From: Candidatus Gastranaerophilales bacterium
Lineage (GTDB): Bacteria; Cyanobacteriota; Vampirovibrionia; Gastranaerophilales; Gastranaerophilaceae
Length of the DNA stretch: 64,000 bases
Assembly (NCBI GenBank): GCA_944325875.1
Contig: CALVBU010000002.1
Location: 1-64,000 of the forward strand
Direction of reading: 5' to 3'
This document shows, piece by piece, positions 26,257 through 35,340 of the stretch; within the stretch, counting starts at the first letter, position 1, and each line of letters starts with the position of its first letter. The position numbers and the translations under genes are program-made. Under the pieces are notes generated by a model. The model had not been told where the DNA came from. It did no database searches and saw only the letters and a list, made by a program, of their open reading frames with translations.

Positions 26257-27081
26257 TTACCATATTTTGGAACGAGGCACTAGCTTACTTTTCTTAACCT
26301 CAGAAATTTCTGCATTTGTAATATCAGGAATTATAGAATATAAAATTCTCAACGTATTGATATCAGCAACAGAAGGCTTAATTAAATTCGTTATATGAGA
26401 AGAATACATTAAATCATTTTCATTAGGACTATGCCCACCAAGCCCCAAAACATGACCTATCTCATGCATAACAGTAGTTGCATATAAATCAGATCGATAA
26501 AAATTTGAACTACAATCCTTTTTATATAATTTTATGCTTACATTTGTCAAAAGATTATTTGTATATGAAAAAGATTGCAGACCCGCTAATCCCATACTTC
26601 CGCGACAAACTCTGCCATCTATATCAATGAAGGAAATTCGGATATCAGCATTTTCCGGCTTTTGAACAAACTTAAAAGTAAAATAACCATCTGTTACAAC
26701 ATTCCACTGTTCAAAAGCTTTATAAACAGCCGTTTCATAATATTCCGGACATCCAGAGCATTTACTTACATATATTTTTAAAGGAAAAGAATCCTCATTC
26801 CACCTTATTACAAAACCACCATTCAAAACTTCTGAAATGTAATTTTGTCCAATTTTTTCATTAAGAATTTTTCTATTTTGGTAAATGTCATTAGAAATTA
26901 AAATATCTTTTAAATTTGAAATTGGAAATAAACTTTGAGACTCAGAAACTTTCTCGTTACTTGTAATTGAATTTGTAACTTCATTATGCTTTATTAAATC
27001 TTTGTTTGATTGTCTTAAAAAGAAGATACCACTCCAAATCAGACATAAAGCAACAAAAATAATCACAAAAGTTTGTTTCAT
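26257..27081 (-). CDS. matrixin-type zinc metalloprotease, membrane-anchored
   Basis: A 274-residue protein with an N-terminal membrane anchor or signal (about 3-22). I start it at 27081, where ATG overlaps the ruvC stop (TGATG) after a GGAG ribosome binding site; a start at 27102 inside ruvC would add seven residues. The zinc site reads HEIGHVLGLGGH, the extended HEXXHXXGXXH of metzincins, followed by a methionine-turn candidate (DLMYSS). A Cys pair (CSGC, about 115) lies in the prodomain-side region. It should be a secreted or periplasmic-facing protease; substrates are unknown. Translational coupling to ruvC looks like operon packing. Confidence 0.88.
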   Translation of the reverse strand: MKQTFVIIFVALCLIWSGIFFLRQSNKDLIKHNEVTNSITSNEKVSESQSLFPISNLKDILISNDIYQNRKILNEKIGQNYISEVLNGGFVIRWNEDSFPLKIYVSKCSGCPEYYETAVYKAFEQWNVVTDGYFTFKFVQKPENADIRISFIDIDGRVCRGSMGLAGLQSFSYTNNLLTNVSIKLYKKDCSSNFYRSDLYATTVMHEIGHVLGLGGHSPNENDLMYSSHITNLIKPSVADINTLRILYSIIPDITNAEISEVKKSKLVPRSKIW

Positions 27082-27548
27082 CACAAACTCCGAGAATGAC
27101 AAATTGCAATAGCTATAGCATCAACAGTATCATCTAACTTTGGCAATTGTTCAGTTCCAAGAGTATATTGAACCATTTGTTCAACCTCTTTTTTATCAGC
27201 CCTGCCATAACCTGTTAATACTTGCTTAACTTCCATAGGAGTATATTCAAAAATAGGAATCCCATACTTCTCAAGGACGGTAAGAATAACTCCACGCGCA
27301 TGAGCCACAGGCATAACTGTCGTTTGGTTTTTAAAGAAAAACAATTTTTCAATAGATGCAACATCTGGCTGATACATTTGAACTATTGTTTCCATATCGT
27401 TATAAATCTCTAAAAGACGAGCTGCCTCATGTTTAGTTTTATCAGTCTGAATTGAGCCTGAATGCAATAAAGTACATTCATCTCCGTCAAAATCAATTAC
27501 CCCATATCCGACAATAGCCATGCCGGGATCAATACCTAAAATTTTCAT
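27081..27548 (-). CDS. ruvC: Holliday junction resolvase RuvC
   Basis: A 155-residue nuclease that cuts four-way DNA junctions with RuvAB. Catalytic acidic residues are in GIDPGMAIVGYGVI (Asp7), IEKLFFFKN (Glu, about 67) and the C-terminal LDDTVDAIAIAICHS (two Asp, about 139 and 142). It is slightly short because the usual C-terminal tail stops soon after the last motif. No Shine-Dalgarno is seen; a consensus promoter places transcription start at the ATG, so the message is probably leaderless. ruvA and ruvB are not nearby. Confidence 0.95.
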   Translation of the reverse strand: MKILGIDPGMAIVGYGVIDFDGDECTLLHSGSIQTDKTKHEAARLLEIYNDMETIVQMYQPDVASIEKLFFFKNQTTVMPVAHARGVILTVLEKYGIPIFEYTPMEVKQVLTGYGRADKKEVEQMVQYTLGTEQLPKLDDTVDAIAIAICHSRSL

Positions 27549-27554
27549 AAACCC

Positions 27555-27582
27555 ATTATATATTTTTTTTGGAAAAATTCAA
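27555..27582 (-). promoter_or_regulatory. ruvC promoter, leaderless geometry
   Basis: On the minus strand TTGAAT (27577-27582), 16-base spacer, TATAAT (27555-27560), then GGGTTT and the ATG. The start codon falls seven bases after the -10 box, exactly where transcription should begin. Confidence 0.75.
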
Positions 27583-27598
27583 GTTTTTATAATATAAT
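27569..27598 (+). promoter_or_regulatory. promoter of the DedA-like gene, overlapping the ruvC promoter
   Basis: TTGGAA (27569-27574), 18-base spacer, TATAAT (27593-27598), reading right, followed by a GGGAGAG ribosome binding site. It is face-to-face with the ruvC promoter, so the two could compete for polymerase. Confidence 0.5.
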
Positions 27599-27621
27599 TA
27601 ACGAGGTTAGGGAGAGATAAT

Positions 27622-28200
27622 ATGCATGAATTACTATCACAAATAAATCACTTTTTTCAAACATTAGGAGTACCTGGACTTGCACTAAATTCTTTTATAG
27701 AAAGTTTTTTCCTAGTACCACCTCCTGATATTTTATTAATAACTATGGATTTGGCAAAGCCTGAAAAAGCATTGTACTATGCTACAATATGTACAATAGC
27801 ATCAGCTTTAGGCGGAGCGTTTGGTTATGCCATCGGTTATTGGGGAGGAAGACCGGTATTCAACTTTCTGTTCAAAAACAAACACGAACAATTTGATAAT
27901 GTCGAAAAGTTATATAATGAATATGGCTCGTTTGCGGTATTTTTCTCAGCTTTTACACCAATTCCATACAAGATTTTTACCATTGCAAGCGGAATTCTTA
28001 ATATGAACTTTTGGAAATTCTTAGTTGCAAGTTTTTTTGGAAGAGGGTTAAGATTTTTTATCGTAAGTTTCGTACTTATGTTATTTGGAGAAACAATAAA
28101 AGCTTACATAGAATGGGTTATTTTGGCCGTAACTATTATTATCATTCTTTTCTTTGTAATTTTATATAAGAAAAGACATGTTTTTTCTCAAAAAAAATAA
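27622..28200 (+). CDS. DedA/VTT-family (YqaA-like) membrane protein
   Basis: A 192-residue inner-membrane protein of the SNARE-associated/VTT superfamily. Typical features: FIESFFLVPPPDILLI (about 25-40), the GYAIGYWGGRPVF motif (about 68-80) and FFSAFTPIPYKIFTIASG (about 112-129), followed by a final span. Members move undecaprenyl phosphate or phospholipids across membranes, or maintain envelope homeostasis. Single gene, GGGAGAG ribosome binding site. Confidence 0.92.
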   Translation: MHELLSQINHFFQTLGVPGLALNSFIESFFLVPPPDILLITMDLAKPEKALYYATICTIASALGGAFGYAIGYWGGRPVFNFLFKNKHEQFDNVEKLYNEYGSFAVFFSAFTPIPYKIFTIASGILNMNFWKFLVASFFGRGLRFFIVSFVLMLFGETIKAYIEWVILAVTIIIILFFVILYKKRHVFSQKK

Positions 28201-28305
28201 TATAAATATACTAGGCAGTTTCTGAAATATACGATATAATAAATATAAATAAAAGATTGATTTTAACCAAAAAATCATTAAAACTGAAAAAAGGATGATG
28301 AAGTT

Positions 28306-29502
28306 ATGAATAAGAAATTGATTTTGCTTTTAGCAGCGACTTTGCTTATTGGAGGAATAAATCTTGATTATAAAGCTTTTGCAGAAGTCTCCGGCCCATT
28401 TGGTTATGACTTGCAAAAAGATATTAATCGTCCTAAAAGTGAACCGAAGAAATGGGAAACTGATAAACCTGCCAGCGCAGACAAAAGCAAAACTACTCCA
28501 GCGGCAGAAGAAGAAACTCCTGACGTAAGTGAATCCGCAATATTTCTGGACAAATATGCTGTAAATCCAAAATACTATCCTAATGCAACTACAAAAAGTG
28601 CAATTGCAAAATATAAGTCTGGAAACTACACAGGCTCACTACAAGAATTATATACAATTCTCAAGAAAGATTCTGCAAATGCAACAGCATACTACTACTT
28701 AGCAATGGTTTATACAAAACTAGGTGAAACTGAAGCTGCAAAATCTTGCTATCAAATGGTAATTAACTTAAACCCAAATGATACTATTGTAAAATACGCA
28801 CAAAGAGGTAAATCTTGCCTAATAGATTCTACAACTTGCGGAATCGAAACTGCAATATCTAACTCTTCTGAGGAGCCTCTTGATGAGCTAGACAAATTTA
28901 TTCAAGCTCCATTTGGTAACGGATTTTCTGAAGAGCTAAGCAACGAACTTAGAAAAAAACAATTACAAAATATTCAAAACAAAATGAATAGAGGTCTTCC
29001 ATTAAGTGAAGATGATCTTAGAAAGTTAGAAGAATATAATAAATCAGAAGGAATTAAAACTGACAGACTAGCAATGGCTAATGATATGCCATCAAATGAT
29101 GAAATTATAAATGCAGTGCAAGTTCTAAAACGCGCAGGATTAAATATTTCAACAGAAATGCCGGAATCTTCAGGAACTAAAACTCCAAAAGGTACTGCAA
29201 CCTCTGTACCTGCCAAAGTTGAACCCATAGAAGATGAGCCAGTTGCTCAAACAACGCCTGCAACTAACACAGCTGCAAATACAGCTAATCCTGCAAACTA
29301 CTACACTCCAGACCCTCAAATTCAACAAATGACAATGATGTTGAATAACGGCAACAATGGAAACTATGATCCAATGATGAATATGCTTCCATATATGATG
29401 CAAAATGAGGGTAAAAATATGGATCCTAGAGTAATGCAAGCATTGATGATGAATTCAATGATGAATAGTCTAAATGGTATGAATACAAATAATAATAATT
29501 AA
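28306..29502 (+). CDS. secreted TPR protein with Met/Asn-rich tail
   Basis: A 398-residue exported protein: signal peptide at residues 1-27 (cleavage near AFAEV), a charged Pro/Lys/Ala linker (about 40-80), one or two TPR-like helical pairs (about 95-165, with AKYKSGNYTGSLQELYTIL and AYYYLAMVYTKLGETEAAKS), then mostly helical and low-complexity sequence. The C-terminal 80 residues are rich in Met, Asn and Gln (MMLNNGNNGNYDPMMNML), probably disordered. Function unknown; probably a periplasmic scaffold. The next TPR-like gene begins four bases after its stop, so the two form an operon. Confidence 0.82.
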   Translation: MNKKLILLLAATLLIGGINLDYKAFAEVSGPFGYDLQKDINRPKSEPKKWETDKPASADKSKTTPAAEEETPDVSESAIFLDKYAVNPKYYPNATTKSAIAKYKSGNYTGSLQELYTILKKDSANATAYYYLAMVYTKLGETEAAKSCYQMVINLNPNDTIVKYAQRGKSCLIDSTTCGIETAISNSSEEPLDELDKFIQAPFGNGFSEELSNELRKKQLQNIQNKMNRGLPLSEDDLRKLEEYNKSEGIKTDRLAMANDMPSNDEIINAVQVLKRAGLNISTEMPESSGTKTPKGTATSVPAKVEPIEDEPVAQTTPATNTAANTANPANYYTPDPQIQQMTMMLNNGNNGNYDPMMNMLPYMMQNEGKNMDPRVMQALMMNSMMNSLNGMNTNNNN

Positions 29503-29505
29503 TTT

Positions 29506-30096
29506 ATGAATTCTAATTATAAAAAATATCTAAATAAATTGCTGGCATCCGATATTAACGGATGCCGTCAATTTTTTACAGAAAACGGATACTTATTAGA
29601 AGCGGCATATTGTAACCTTTTGGAAGATAACATATCTGAAGCAAAACAACTTTTCATATCAATTGAAGATAAAGATATCAGAGCCAAATGGGGAATTTTT
29701 CTATGCGGGATTATACAGGGGAAAATTGAAGGCTATCCCTCATATTTTGCAATAAGAAACTTTTTAGAAATAGATTTGAACATCCTAACCAAATACTTTA
29801 AAGGTGAATATGTAGAAAATATCGTAAAATATGCAGATTGGCTCTACACAATAAACCCTGAAGTTCACAAATATATAGGCAGAGTATTTTTAAACAATAA
29901 TCTTGAACAATATGGAATGGCTTTTTTGTTAAAAGCAAAAGATTATTTTTACAACGATCCGGAACTACACTACCTGCTGGCCGAACAATATTATAAACAA
30001 AATAATATATTAGAATGCAAAAAAGCAATACAAAATTGCCTGAATGTATTACCTGAATATTTCCCTGCAATTCAATTGCAAAGAAAATTAAAATAA
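29506..30096 (+). CDS. cytoplasmic TPR-like repeat protein
   Basis: A 196-residue all-helical protein without a signal peptide. Helical pairs resembling tetratricopeptide repeats run throughout (for example AFLLKAKDYFYNDPELHYLL and AEQYYKQNNILECKKAIQNC near the end). Translation begins only four bases after the stop of the upstream secreted TPR protein, with no ribosome binding site of its own, so coupling is likely. No enzyme motif. Confidence 0.78.
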   Translation: MNSNYKKYLNKLLASDINGCRQFFTENGYLLEAAYCNLLEDNISEAKQLFISIEDKDIRAKWGIFLCGIIQGKIEGYPSYFAIRNFLEIDLNILTKYFKGEYVENIVKYADWLYTINPEVHKYIGRVFLNNNLEQYGMAFLLKAKDYFYNDPELHYLLAEQYYKQNNILECKKAIQNCLNVLPEYFPAIQLQRKLK

Positions 30097-30167
30097 ATTT
30101 GAGCAAAACAATTGTTTATGCTACACTATTAGTTGCTTTAAAAATATAAGTAAGGAGAAATATACAG

Positions 30168-31217
30168 ATGATTATCATAATGGAGCGTAATGCAACAAAA
30201 GTTCAAATCCAACGAGTAATAGATCTTTTAAAAGATAACGGATTTGAAGTACGTTACAATACCGGTGATGTTCATACCGTAATTGATGCAATTGGAGATA
30301 AAACTACATTAACCCCTGGCAGATTGTCAGCATTAGAAGGTGTTAAAGAAATTAAGGTTATAAGAGAACCTTTTAGACTTGCATCAAGAGATAGAAAAGA
30401 AGAAGATACCGTAATTACATTTCCAAACGGAGTAAAAATCGGAGGGAATAACAAACCTGTAGCAATGGTTGGACCTTGCTCTGTTGAAGACGATTACGAC
30501 GGACTTTTAGAAGTTGCCCAAGCTGCAAAAGAAATGGGCTGTGAATTTTTAAGAGGCGGCGCATTTAAGCCTAGAACCTCCCCTTATGACTTCCAAGGAT
30601 ATGGAGAAAAAGCTCTTAAATATATGAAACAAGCTTCAGAAGCAACAGGTCTTTTGACAGTATCAGAAATTATGGATGCATCAGATTTGCCAATGATGAT
30701 GGATTATATTGATGTTTTACAAATCGGTGCAAGAAACGTCCAAAACTTTAAACTCTTACAAGCTGTTGGAAAATGTAATAAACCTGTAATTTTAAAAAGA
30801 GGCTTGGCAAGTACAATAAGAGAATTTTTACTTGCAGCAGAACATATAATGTATCAAGGGAATTTGAATGTAATACTTTGTGAACGCGGAATAAGAAGTT
30901 TTGACAGTGCATTTACAAGAAACGTAATGGATATAGCCTCCATTCCTGTAATCAAAAAATATTCACATCTTCCGATAATTGTAGACCCAAGCCACGGTAC
31001 AGGACAAAGATACCTGATAGAACCAATGGCAAAAGCTGGTTTGGTAGTTGGAGCAGACGGTATAATGATAGAAGTTCACCATGACCCTGAAAATGCTCTA
31101 TCTGACGGAAAACAAAGTCTTTCTATACCAATGTTTAAAGATGTTATGAAACGTCTTAACTCATTTAATAACAGATTACATTATGAAAAGACTTGTCTTT
31201 CAGCGAATGTTGAATAA
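30168..31217 (+). CDS. aroF: 3-deoxy-7-phosphoheptulonate synthase, type I beta
   Basis: A 349-residue enzyme joining phosphoenolpyruvate and erythrose-4-phosphate, the first step of the shikimate pathway. The N-terminal 75 residues form the ferredoxin-like regulatory domain found in type I-beta enzymes, which usually gives feedback control by aromatic amino acids. The barrel has VGPCSVED (about 100), LRGGAFKPRTSPYDFQG (about 127-143), the metal-binding CERGIRSF (about 240) and VDPSHGTGQR (about 272). An AAGGAG ribosome binding site and a terminator frame it as a single gene. Gene symbols for this class vary. Confidence 0.95.
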   Translation: MIIIMERNATKVQIQRVIDLLKDNGFEVRYNTGDVHTVIDAIGDKTTLTPGRLSALEGVKEIKVIREPFRLASRDRKEEDTVITFPNGVKIGGNNKPVAMVGPCSVEDDYDGLLEVAQAAKEMGCEFLRGGAFKPRTSPYDFQGYGEKALKYMKQASEATGLLTVSEIMDASDLPMMMDYIDVLQIGARNVQNFKLLQAVGKCNKPVILKRGLASTIREFLLAAEHIMYQGNLNVILCERGIRSFDSAFTRNVMDIASIPVIKKYSHLPIIVDPSHGTGQRYLIEPMAKAGLVVGADGIMIEVHHDPENALSDGKQSLSIPMFKDVMKRLNSFNNRLHYEKTCLSANVE

Positions 31218-31235
31218 AATAAAAACCAATATAAA

Positions 31236-31265
31236 AAAAGCGGTTATTAAAACCGCTTTTTTTAT
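31236..31265. terminator. bidirectional intrinsic terminator
   Basis: A 10-bp perfect stem (31236-31245 with 31251-31260), core AGCGGTT, flanked by A and T runs, between convergent aroF and miaB. Confidence 0.92.
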
Positions 31266-32591
31266 TTATATCAATTCGCCTTTTAGATACCAAGTTTTAG
31301 CACCTACAATTTTTACATTTATAAATTGTCCAGTCAAATCCTCATCACAAGGGATATGAACAATTTTATTATTTCTAGCCCTTCCTGTTATAACATTTTG
31401 ACCTTTATGGTTTTCAAAATTTTCAACAAGGACTTCCATTTCACGCCCAACAAATTTTAAGTTTGATTTAAGACAATTTTCGCGAACTTTTTCATTCAAT
31501 CTTGCTAATCGTTCAGTTTTAACATCTTCATCAATATACTTATCGACCCATTTTGCAGCAACAGTTTTTTCACGAGGTGAGTATGCTGCAGTATTTGAGT
31601 AATCAAGTTCAAATTCATCTATAGCAGATAGAGTTTCTTTAAATTGCTCTTCAGTTTCTCCAGGAAATCCTGCAATAAAGTCACTTGTAATAGTTACATC
31701 AGGCACCATTTTTCTAACTTTTTCAACAATTTTTGCATAAGTTTCACGATCATAGCGTCTGTTCATTGCTTTTAAGACTTCAGAACTACCTGATTGCATC
31801 GGAATATGGAAATATTCACAAACTTTATCTAGTTCAACTACAGTTTCTATCAACTCATCAGTAATATCTGTCGGATATGATGTCACAAAACGTATTCTAA
31901 AATTTCCGTCAAGTGAATTTATATCACGCAAAAGTTGAGCAAGTCTGTAATTTTTATCTTTAAAATCCTTGCCATAGCTGTCAACATTTTGACCAAGAAG
32001 CGTAATTTCTTTAAAGCCCTGAGATAGTGCATCTTTTGCTTCTTTTATGATAATTTCAGGTTGTCTTGAACGTTCTCTGCCTCTTGTATATGGAACTATA
32101 CAGTATGTGCAGAAATTGTTACAACCTTCTGTAATAGGAATCCAAGCATTTACAGCTTTAACACGATTTATAGGAAATTCAAAAGCTTTATCATCTTCTG
32201 TTTGATGAGTTTCAGTGCATTCACATACTCTTTCTCCATTATTTATTTTTTTAATAATTTCAGGCAAAGAATATATCTTATGAGTTCCCAAAACAAAGTC
32301 TACATAAGGAGCACGACGGAAAACTTTTTCGGCCTTTTGCTGTGCAACACATCCGCAAATTCCGATTTTTATATTTTTCCCTTCGTTTTTCCATTTGCCC
32401 CAAGTTCCAAGCATACTAAATGCTTTATCTTCGCTCAACTGTCTTATGGAACAAGTATTAATCATTAATAAATCAGCATCTTTAGGCTCTGTAGTTTCTG
32501 TATAATCCATACAAGAAAGCATTCCAAGCATTCTTTCCGTATCTGATTTATTCATCTGGCAACCCATTGTGTCTATATAAACTTTTTTCAT
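31266..32591 (-). CDS. miaB: tRNA-2-methylthio-N6-dimethylallyladenosine synthase
   Basis: A 441-residue radical SAM methylthiotransferase that modifies A37 of tRNAs reading UNN codons. It has the N-terminal UPF0004 domain with cluster cysteines (DTMGCQMN, INTCSIR, GICGCVAQ), the radical SAM CxxxCxxC in TEGCNNFCTYCIVPYTRG (about 155-172), and a C-terminal TRAM domain ending in the last 60 residues. Start at ATG 32591, or TTG one codon earlier; AAGGA ribosome binding site. The MiaB-specific length and motifs distinguish it from RimO and MtaB. The 190-base gap before the next gene holds a TATAAT at 32740-32745 and nothing else clear. Confidence 0.95.
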   Translation of the reverse strand: MKKVYIDTMGCQMNKSDTERMLGMLSCMDYTETTEPKDADLLMINTCSIRQLSEDKAFSMLGTWGKWKNEGKNIKIGICGCVAQQKAEKVFRRAPYVDFVLGTHKIYSLPEIIKKINNGERVCECTETHQTEDDKAFEFPINRVKAVNAWIPITEGCNNFCTYCIVPYTRGRERSRQPEIIIKEAKDALSQGFKEITLLGQNVDSYGKDFKDKNYRLAQLLRDINSLDGNFRIRFVTSYPTDITDELIETVVELDKVCEYFHIPMQSGSSEVLKAMNRRYDRETYAKIVEKVRKMVPDVTITSDFIAGFPGETEEQFKETLSAIDEFELDYSNTAAYSPREKTVAAKWVDKYIDEDVKTERLARLNEKVRENCLKSNLKFVGREMEVLVENFENHKGQNVITGRARNNKIVHIPCDEDLTGQFINVKIVGAKTWYLKGELI

Positions 32592-32785
32592 CAAAAATTT
32601 CCTTACATATCCTTAACTACAACACTTTATGCCATATACTAGCAACTCAAATTCAAAAGTACTTTAACGGCTGTGTCTGTAATGATTATACTACAAAAAT
32701 TTTATATACTTGACTTTTAAGCCAATAAATAATATCTTTTATAATGTAGTGGTTTCTATAGATTTAGTGTATTTAAGGGGATTTT

Positions 32786-34459
32786 ATGGGATTAAGACAG
32801 AGAAATATTTTATCTCTTTTAGAGGACAGAACAAACAATTATGGTGACAGAGTTGCTCTTGGTATAAAGAATGCTCTTGGCTGGAGAGAATTTACATACA
32901 AAGGTATAGGTCTTATGTCAAGAAAACTTGCTTGGCATTTGATTAACGAAGTTGGAGTAGCTAAGGGTGATAGAATAGCAATTCTTTCTGAAAGTAAACC
33001 TGAATACGGAGCTTGCGTATTTGCATCAATTTTAGCAGGCACAACAACTGTTCCTCTTGATGTAAAACTTACAAAATATGAATTAAAATCAATTCTATCT
33101 GACTGCGAACCAACTGTAATACTTGTTTCCCAACACTATCTAGATACAGCTATAGAACTACAAAAAGAAATTTCATCATTAAAAACAATTCTTGTCATGG
33201 ATGAACCATCATATAATATGGAACATACTAGCATTTATGAACTGCCTAATAATTATGATGAAAAATGGAGAAAAAGAAGTTCTAATGCCACGGTATTTAT
33301 CATCTACACTTCAGGCACAACAGGAGCTCCAAAAGGTGTTGAAATAAGCTTCAAAAACATGTTCTCACAGCTTGAAGATATGAAAATTGCCCTAGATAAA
33401 ATTCTTCCTTTAGAACACGGTAGAATTTTATCAATACTTCCTATGAATCATTTATTTGAAATGACAGTAGGATTTTCCACATTTCTAAATTTTGGATATT
33501 CCGTATATTACACCCAAAGTTTAAAACCAAAAGATATTCTGTCTATTATGAGAGAAAAACAAATTAATTTTATGATTGTAGTACCTGCCTTTTTAAAGCT
33601 ACTAAAAACCGCAATAGAGGCAGAATTACATAATGCATCGCCAACAGAACAAGCTGCATTTAATTCGTTATATCATTTAGCAAAATTTGTACCTTGCAGC
33701 GCTATAAGAAAATTAATGTTCAAAAAAATTCATGACAAATTCGGCGGACATTTCATCGGATGCATCTCAGGTGGAGCACCTTTAGATCTAAATGTTGGAA
33801 AGTTTTTTGACAGAATAGGACTTAAAATATATCAAGGATATGGACTATCAGAAGCAAGCCCTGTCGTATCTGTAAATACAGATAAACGCAGAAAATTAGA
33901 TTCTGTAGGCAGAGCTTTAAATAGTTTTTCAGTAAAAGTAGATTCTGAAACAGGAGAACTGCTAATCAAAGGTCCTGCAGTAATGAAAGGATATCACAAT
34001 CAAGAAGAGTTAACTAAAAGTGTTATTGACGAGGAAGGTTGGCTTCATTCCGGAGATATTGCAAAAATTGATAAAGACGGACACATATTTATTACAGGCA
34101 GAATAAAAAATATGATTGTACTTTCAGGCGGTAAAAAAGTTTTCCCAGAAGAAGTAGAATCCGTTCTCGAAAAGAGTGAATATGTCAGCGAAATTTGCGT
34201 ATTGGGAGTATCTAGAACATTCGGTTCAAAAGACGGCACCGAAGAAATTGCAGCTGTAATTGTTCCAAAAGATTATTTATATGAAAAATACAGCGAAGAA
34301 GAACTGGATAAATTAATCAGAGCAGATATAAAACATCTTTCAACAAGATTGACATCATACAAACGGCCTGTAAACATTGTAATCACAAGAAACGCTCTAC
34401 CTAGAACAGCGACAAGAAAAGTTAAAAGAAAAGAAGTCAAAGAGCTTGTAACAGCTTAG
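32786..34459 (+). CDS. AMP-forming acyl-CoA (or acyl-ACP) synthetase
   Basis: A 557-residue adenylate-forming enzyme activating fatty acids with ATP. The phosphate-binding loop is IIYTSGTTGAPKGVEIS (about 171-187); YQGYGLSEASPVVS (about 350), the GWLHSGDIAKID hinge (about 417), and the C-terminal lysine region (TATRKVKRKE) complete the superfamily pattern. It resembles long-chain FadD and acyl-ACP synthetases; chain length and thiol acceptor cannot be told. Possible use is recycling fatty acids into membrane lipids. AAGGGGA ribosome binding site. Its 3' end overlaps the convergent glycosyltransferase by four bases. Confidence 0.92.
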   Translation: MGLRQRNILSLLEDRTNNYGDRVALGIKNALGWREFTYKGIGLMSRKLAWHLINEVGVAKGDRIAILSESKPEYGACVFASILAGTTTVPLDVKLTKYELKSILSDCEPTVILVSQHYLDTAIELQKEISSLKTILVMDEPSYNMEHTSIYELPNNYDEKWRKRSSNATVFIIYTSGTTGAPKGVEISFKNMFSQLEDMKIALDKILPLEHGRILSILPMNHLFEMTVGFSTFLNFGYSVYYTQSLKPKDILSIMREKQINFMIVVPAFLKLLKTAIEAELHNASPTEQAAFNSLYHLAKFVPCSAIRKLMFKKIHDKFGGHFIGCISGGAPLDLNVGKFFDRIGLKIYQGYGLSEASPVVSVNTDKRRKLDSVGRALNSFSVKVDSETGELLIKGPAVMKGYHNQEELTKSVIDEEGWLHSGDIAKIDKDGHIFITGRIKNMIVLSGGKKVFPEEVESVLEKSEYVSEICVLGVSRTFGSKDGTEEIAAVIVPKDYLYEKYSEEELDKLIRADIKHLSTRLTSYKRPVNIVITRNALPRTATRKVKRKEVKELVTA

Positions 34460-35340
34460 GCTCTTACGAAATAAGCTAAAATTGATAATATGTGATTTTT
34501 GACTCGAACATTAAAAGGCGGAGAAATTTGTTCCTGCAGGTAATTTGTCACATCAATAAGGAAACTGTTCACATAACGAAATTCCTCATCAGTAACAGGA
34601 ATATTTTTAATATATTTGACTAAAATTCCATACAAATATTCTTTATCAGAAGCAAAATCTTTTATCATATTATCTAAAATTATCAATGTAACCATTTTTG
34701 CCTGATAAGCAGAATTATTCTGAGAAATCCCATCAGGAGACATTCTGTAATATGTAAGAATTTCGGGAAGACAGCCAATATCGCAGTAATTTGACATATC
34801 TGACCATAACTTAAAATCTTCAGCATGAAGACAATTTTTATCATACCTTAAATTATGCTCATCCAGTACAGATTTTCTTATCATTACGGAAGAATGCACA
34901 ATACAATTTCCACAATACTTCAAATGCAATCTAAAATCTTTAGGATTATTTGGTCTGATTATTATTTTTTTCTGAGGTATTTTTCTTGTAGCTGTAGCTA
35001 AAAGACCATAGCTCGGATTTTCTTCCATAAATTCATATTGCTTTTCAAGCCTTGAACGAGCACAAAAATCATCTGCATCAAGTCTTGCGATATACTTGCC
35101 TTTAGCTAAATCAAGCCCCTTATTCAAAGTCGCAATAAGTTTTAGATTTTTATCATTTTTAACATATCTTATACGTGAATCCTCATAAGATAAGATTACA
35201 TCCTCAGCATTATTTGTAGAACCATCATTAATTATAATGAATTCAAAATCCTCAAAGGTCTGATTTAAAATTGAGGCTATTGCAAGCCTCAATTCTTTTT
35301 CATTAGGGTTATACACAGGCATTAATACTGATACTATCAA
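34456..35340 (-). CDS. family 2 glycosyltransferase, translationally coupled to a pilin-like gene
   Basis: A 294-residue GT-A fold transferase. The start I choose is TTG 35340, seven bases after GGAG and overlapping the upstream stop as TTGA, so that the protein opens with IVSVLMPVYN; an ATG at 35358 would add six residues inside the pilin gene. Seen: the nucleotide-binding start, the EFIIINDGS motif, and the metal-binding DADDFC (about 92). The acceptor-side motif HAEDFKLW lies near 175. No signal peptide. The coupling to a prepilin-like gene suggests it might glycosylate that pilin, though this is inference. Confidence 0.9.
   Translation of the reverse strand: MIVSVLMPVYNPNEKELRLAIASILNQTFEDFEFIIINDGSTNNAEDVILSYEDSRIRYVKNDKNLKLIATLNKGLDLAKGKYIARLDADDFCARSRLEKQYEFMEENPSYGLLATATRKIPQKKIIIRPNNPKDFRLHLKYCGNCIVHSSVMIRKSVLDEHNLRYDKNCLHAEDFKLWSDMSNYCDIGCLPEILTYYRMSPDGISQNNSAYQAKMVTLIILDNMIKDFASDKEYLYGILVKYIKNIPVTDEEFRYVNSFLIDVTNYLQEQISPPFNVRVKNHILSILAYFVRA

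Noticed and set aside
32711-32745. TTGACT with TATAAT upstream of the acyl-CoA ligase gene as a promoter pair
   Set aside because: The spacing is about 24 bases, too long; only the -10 is plausible.
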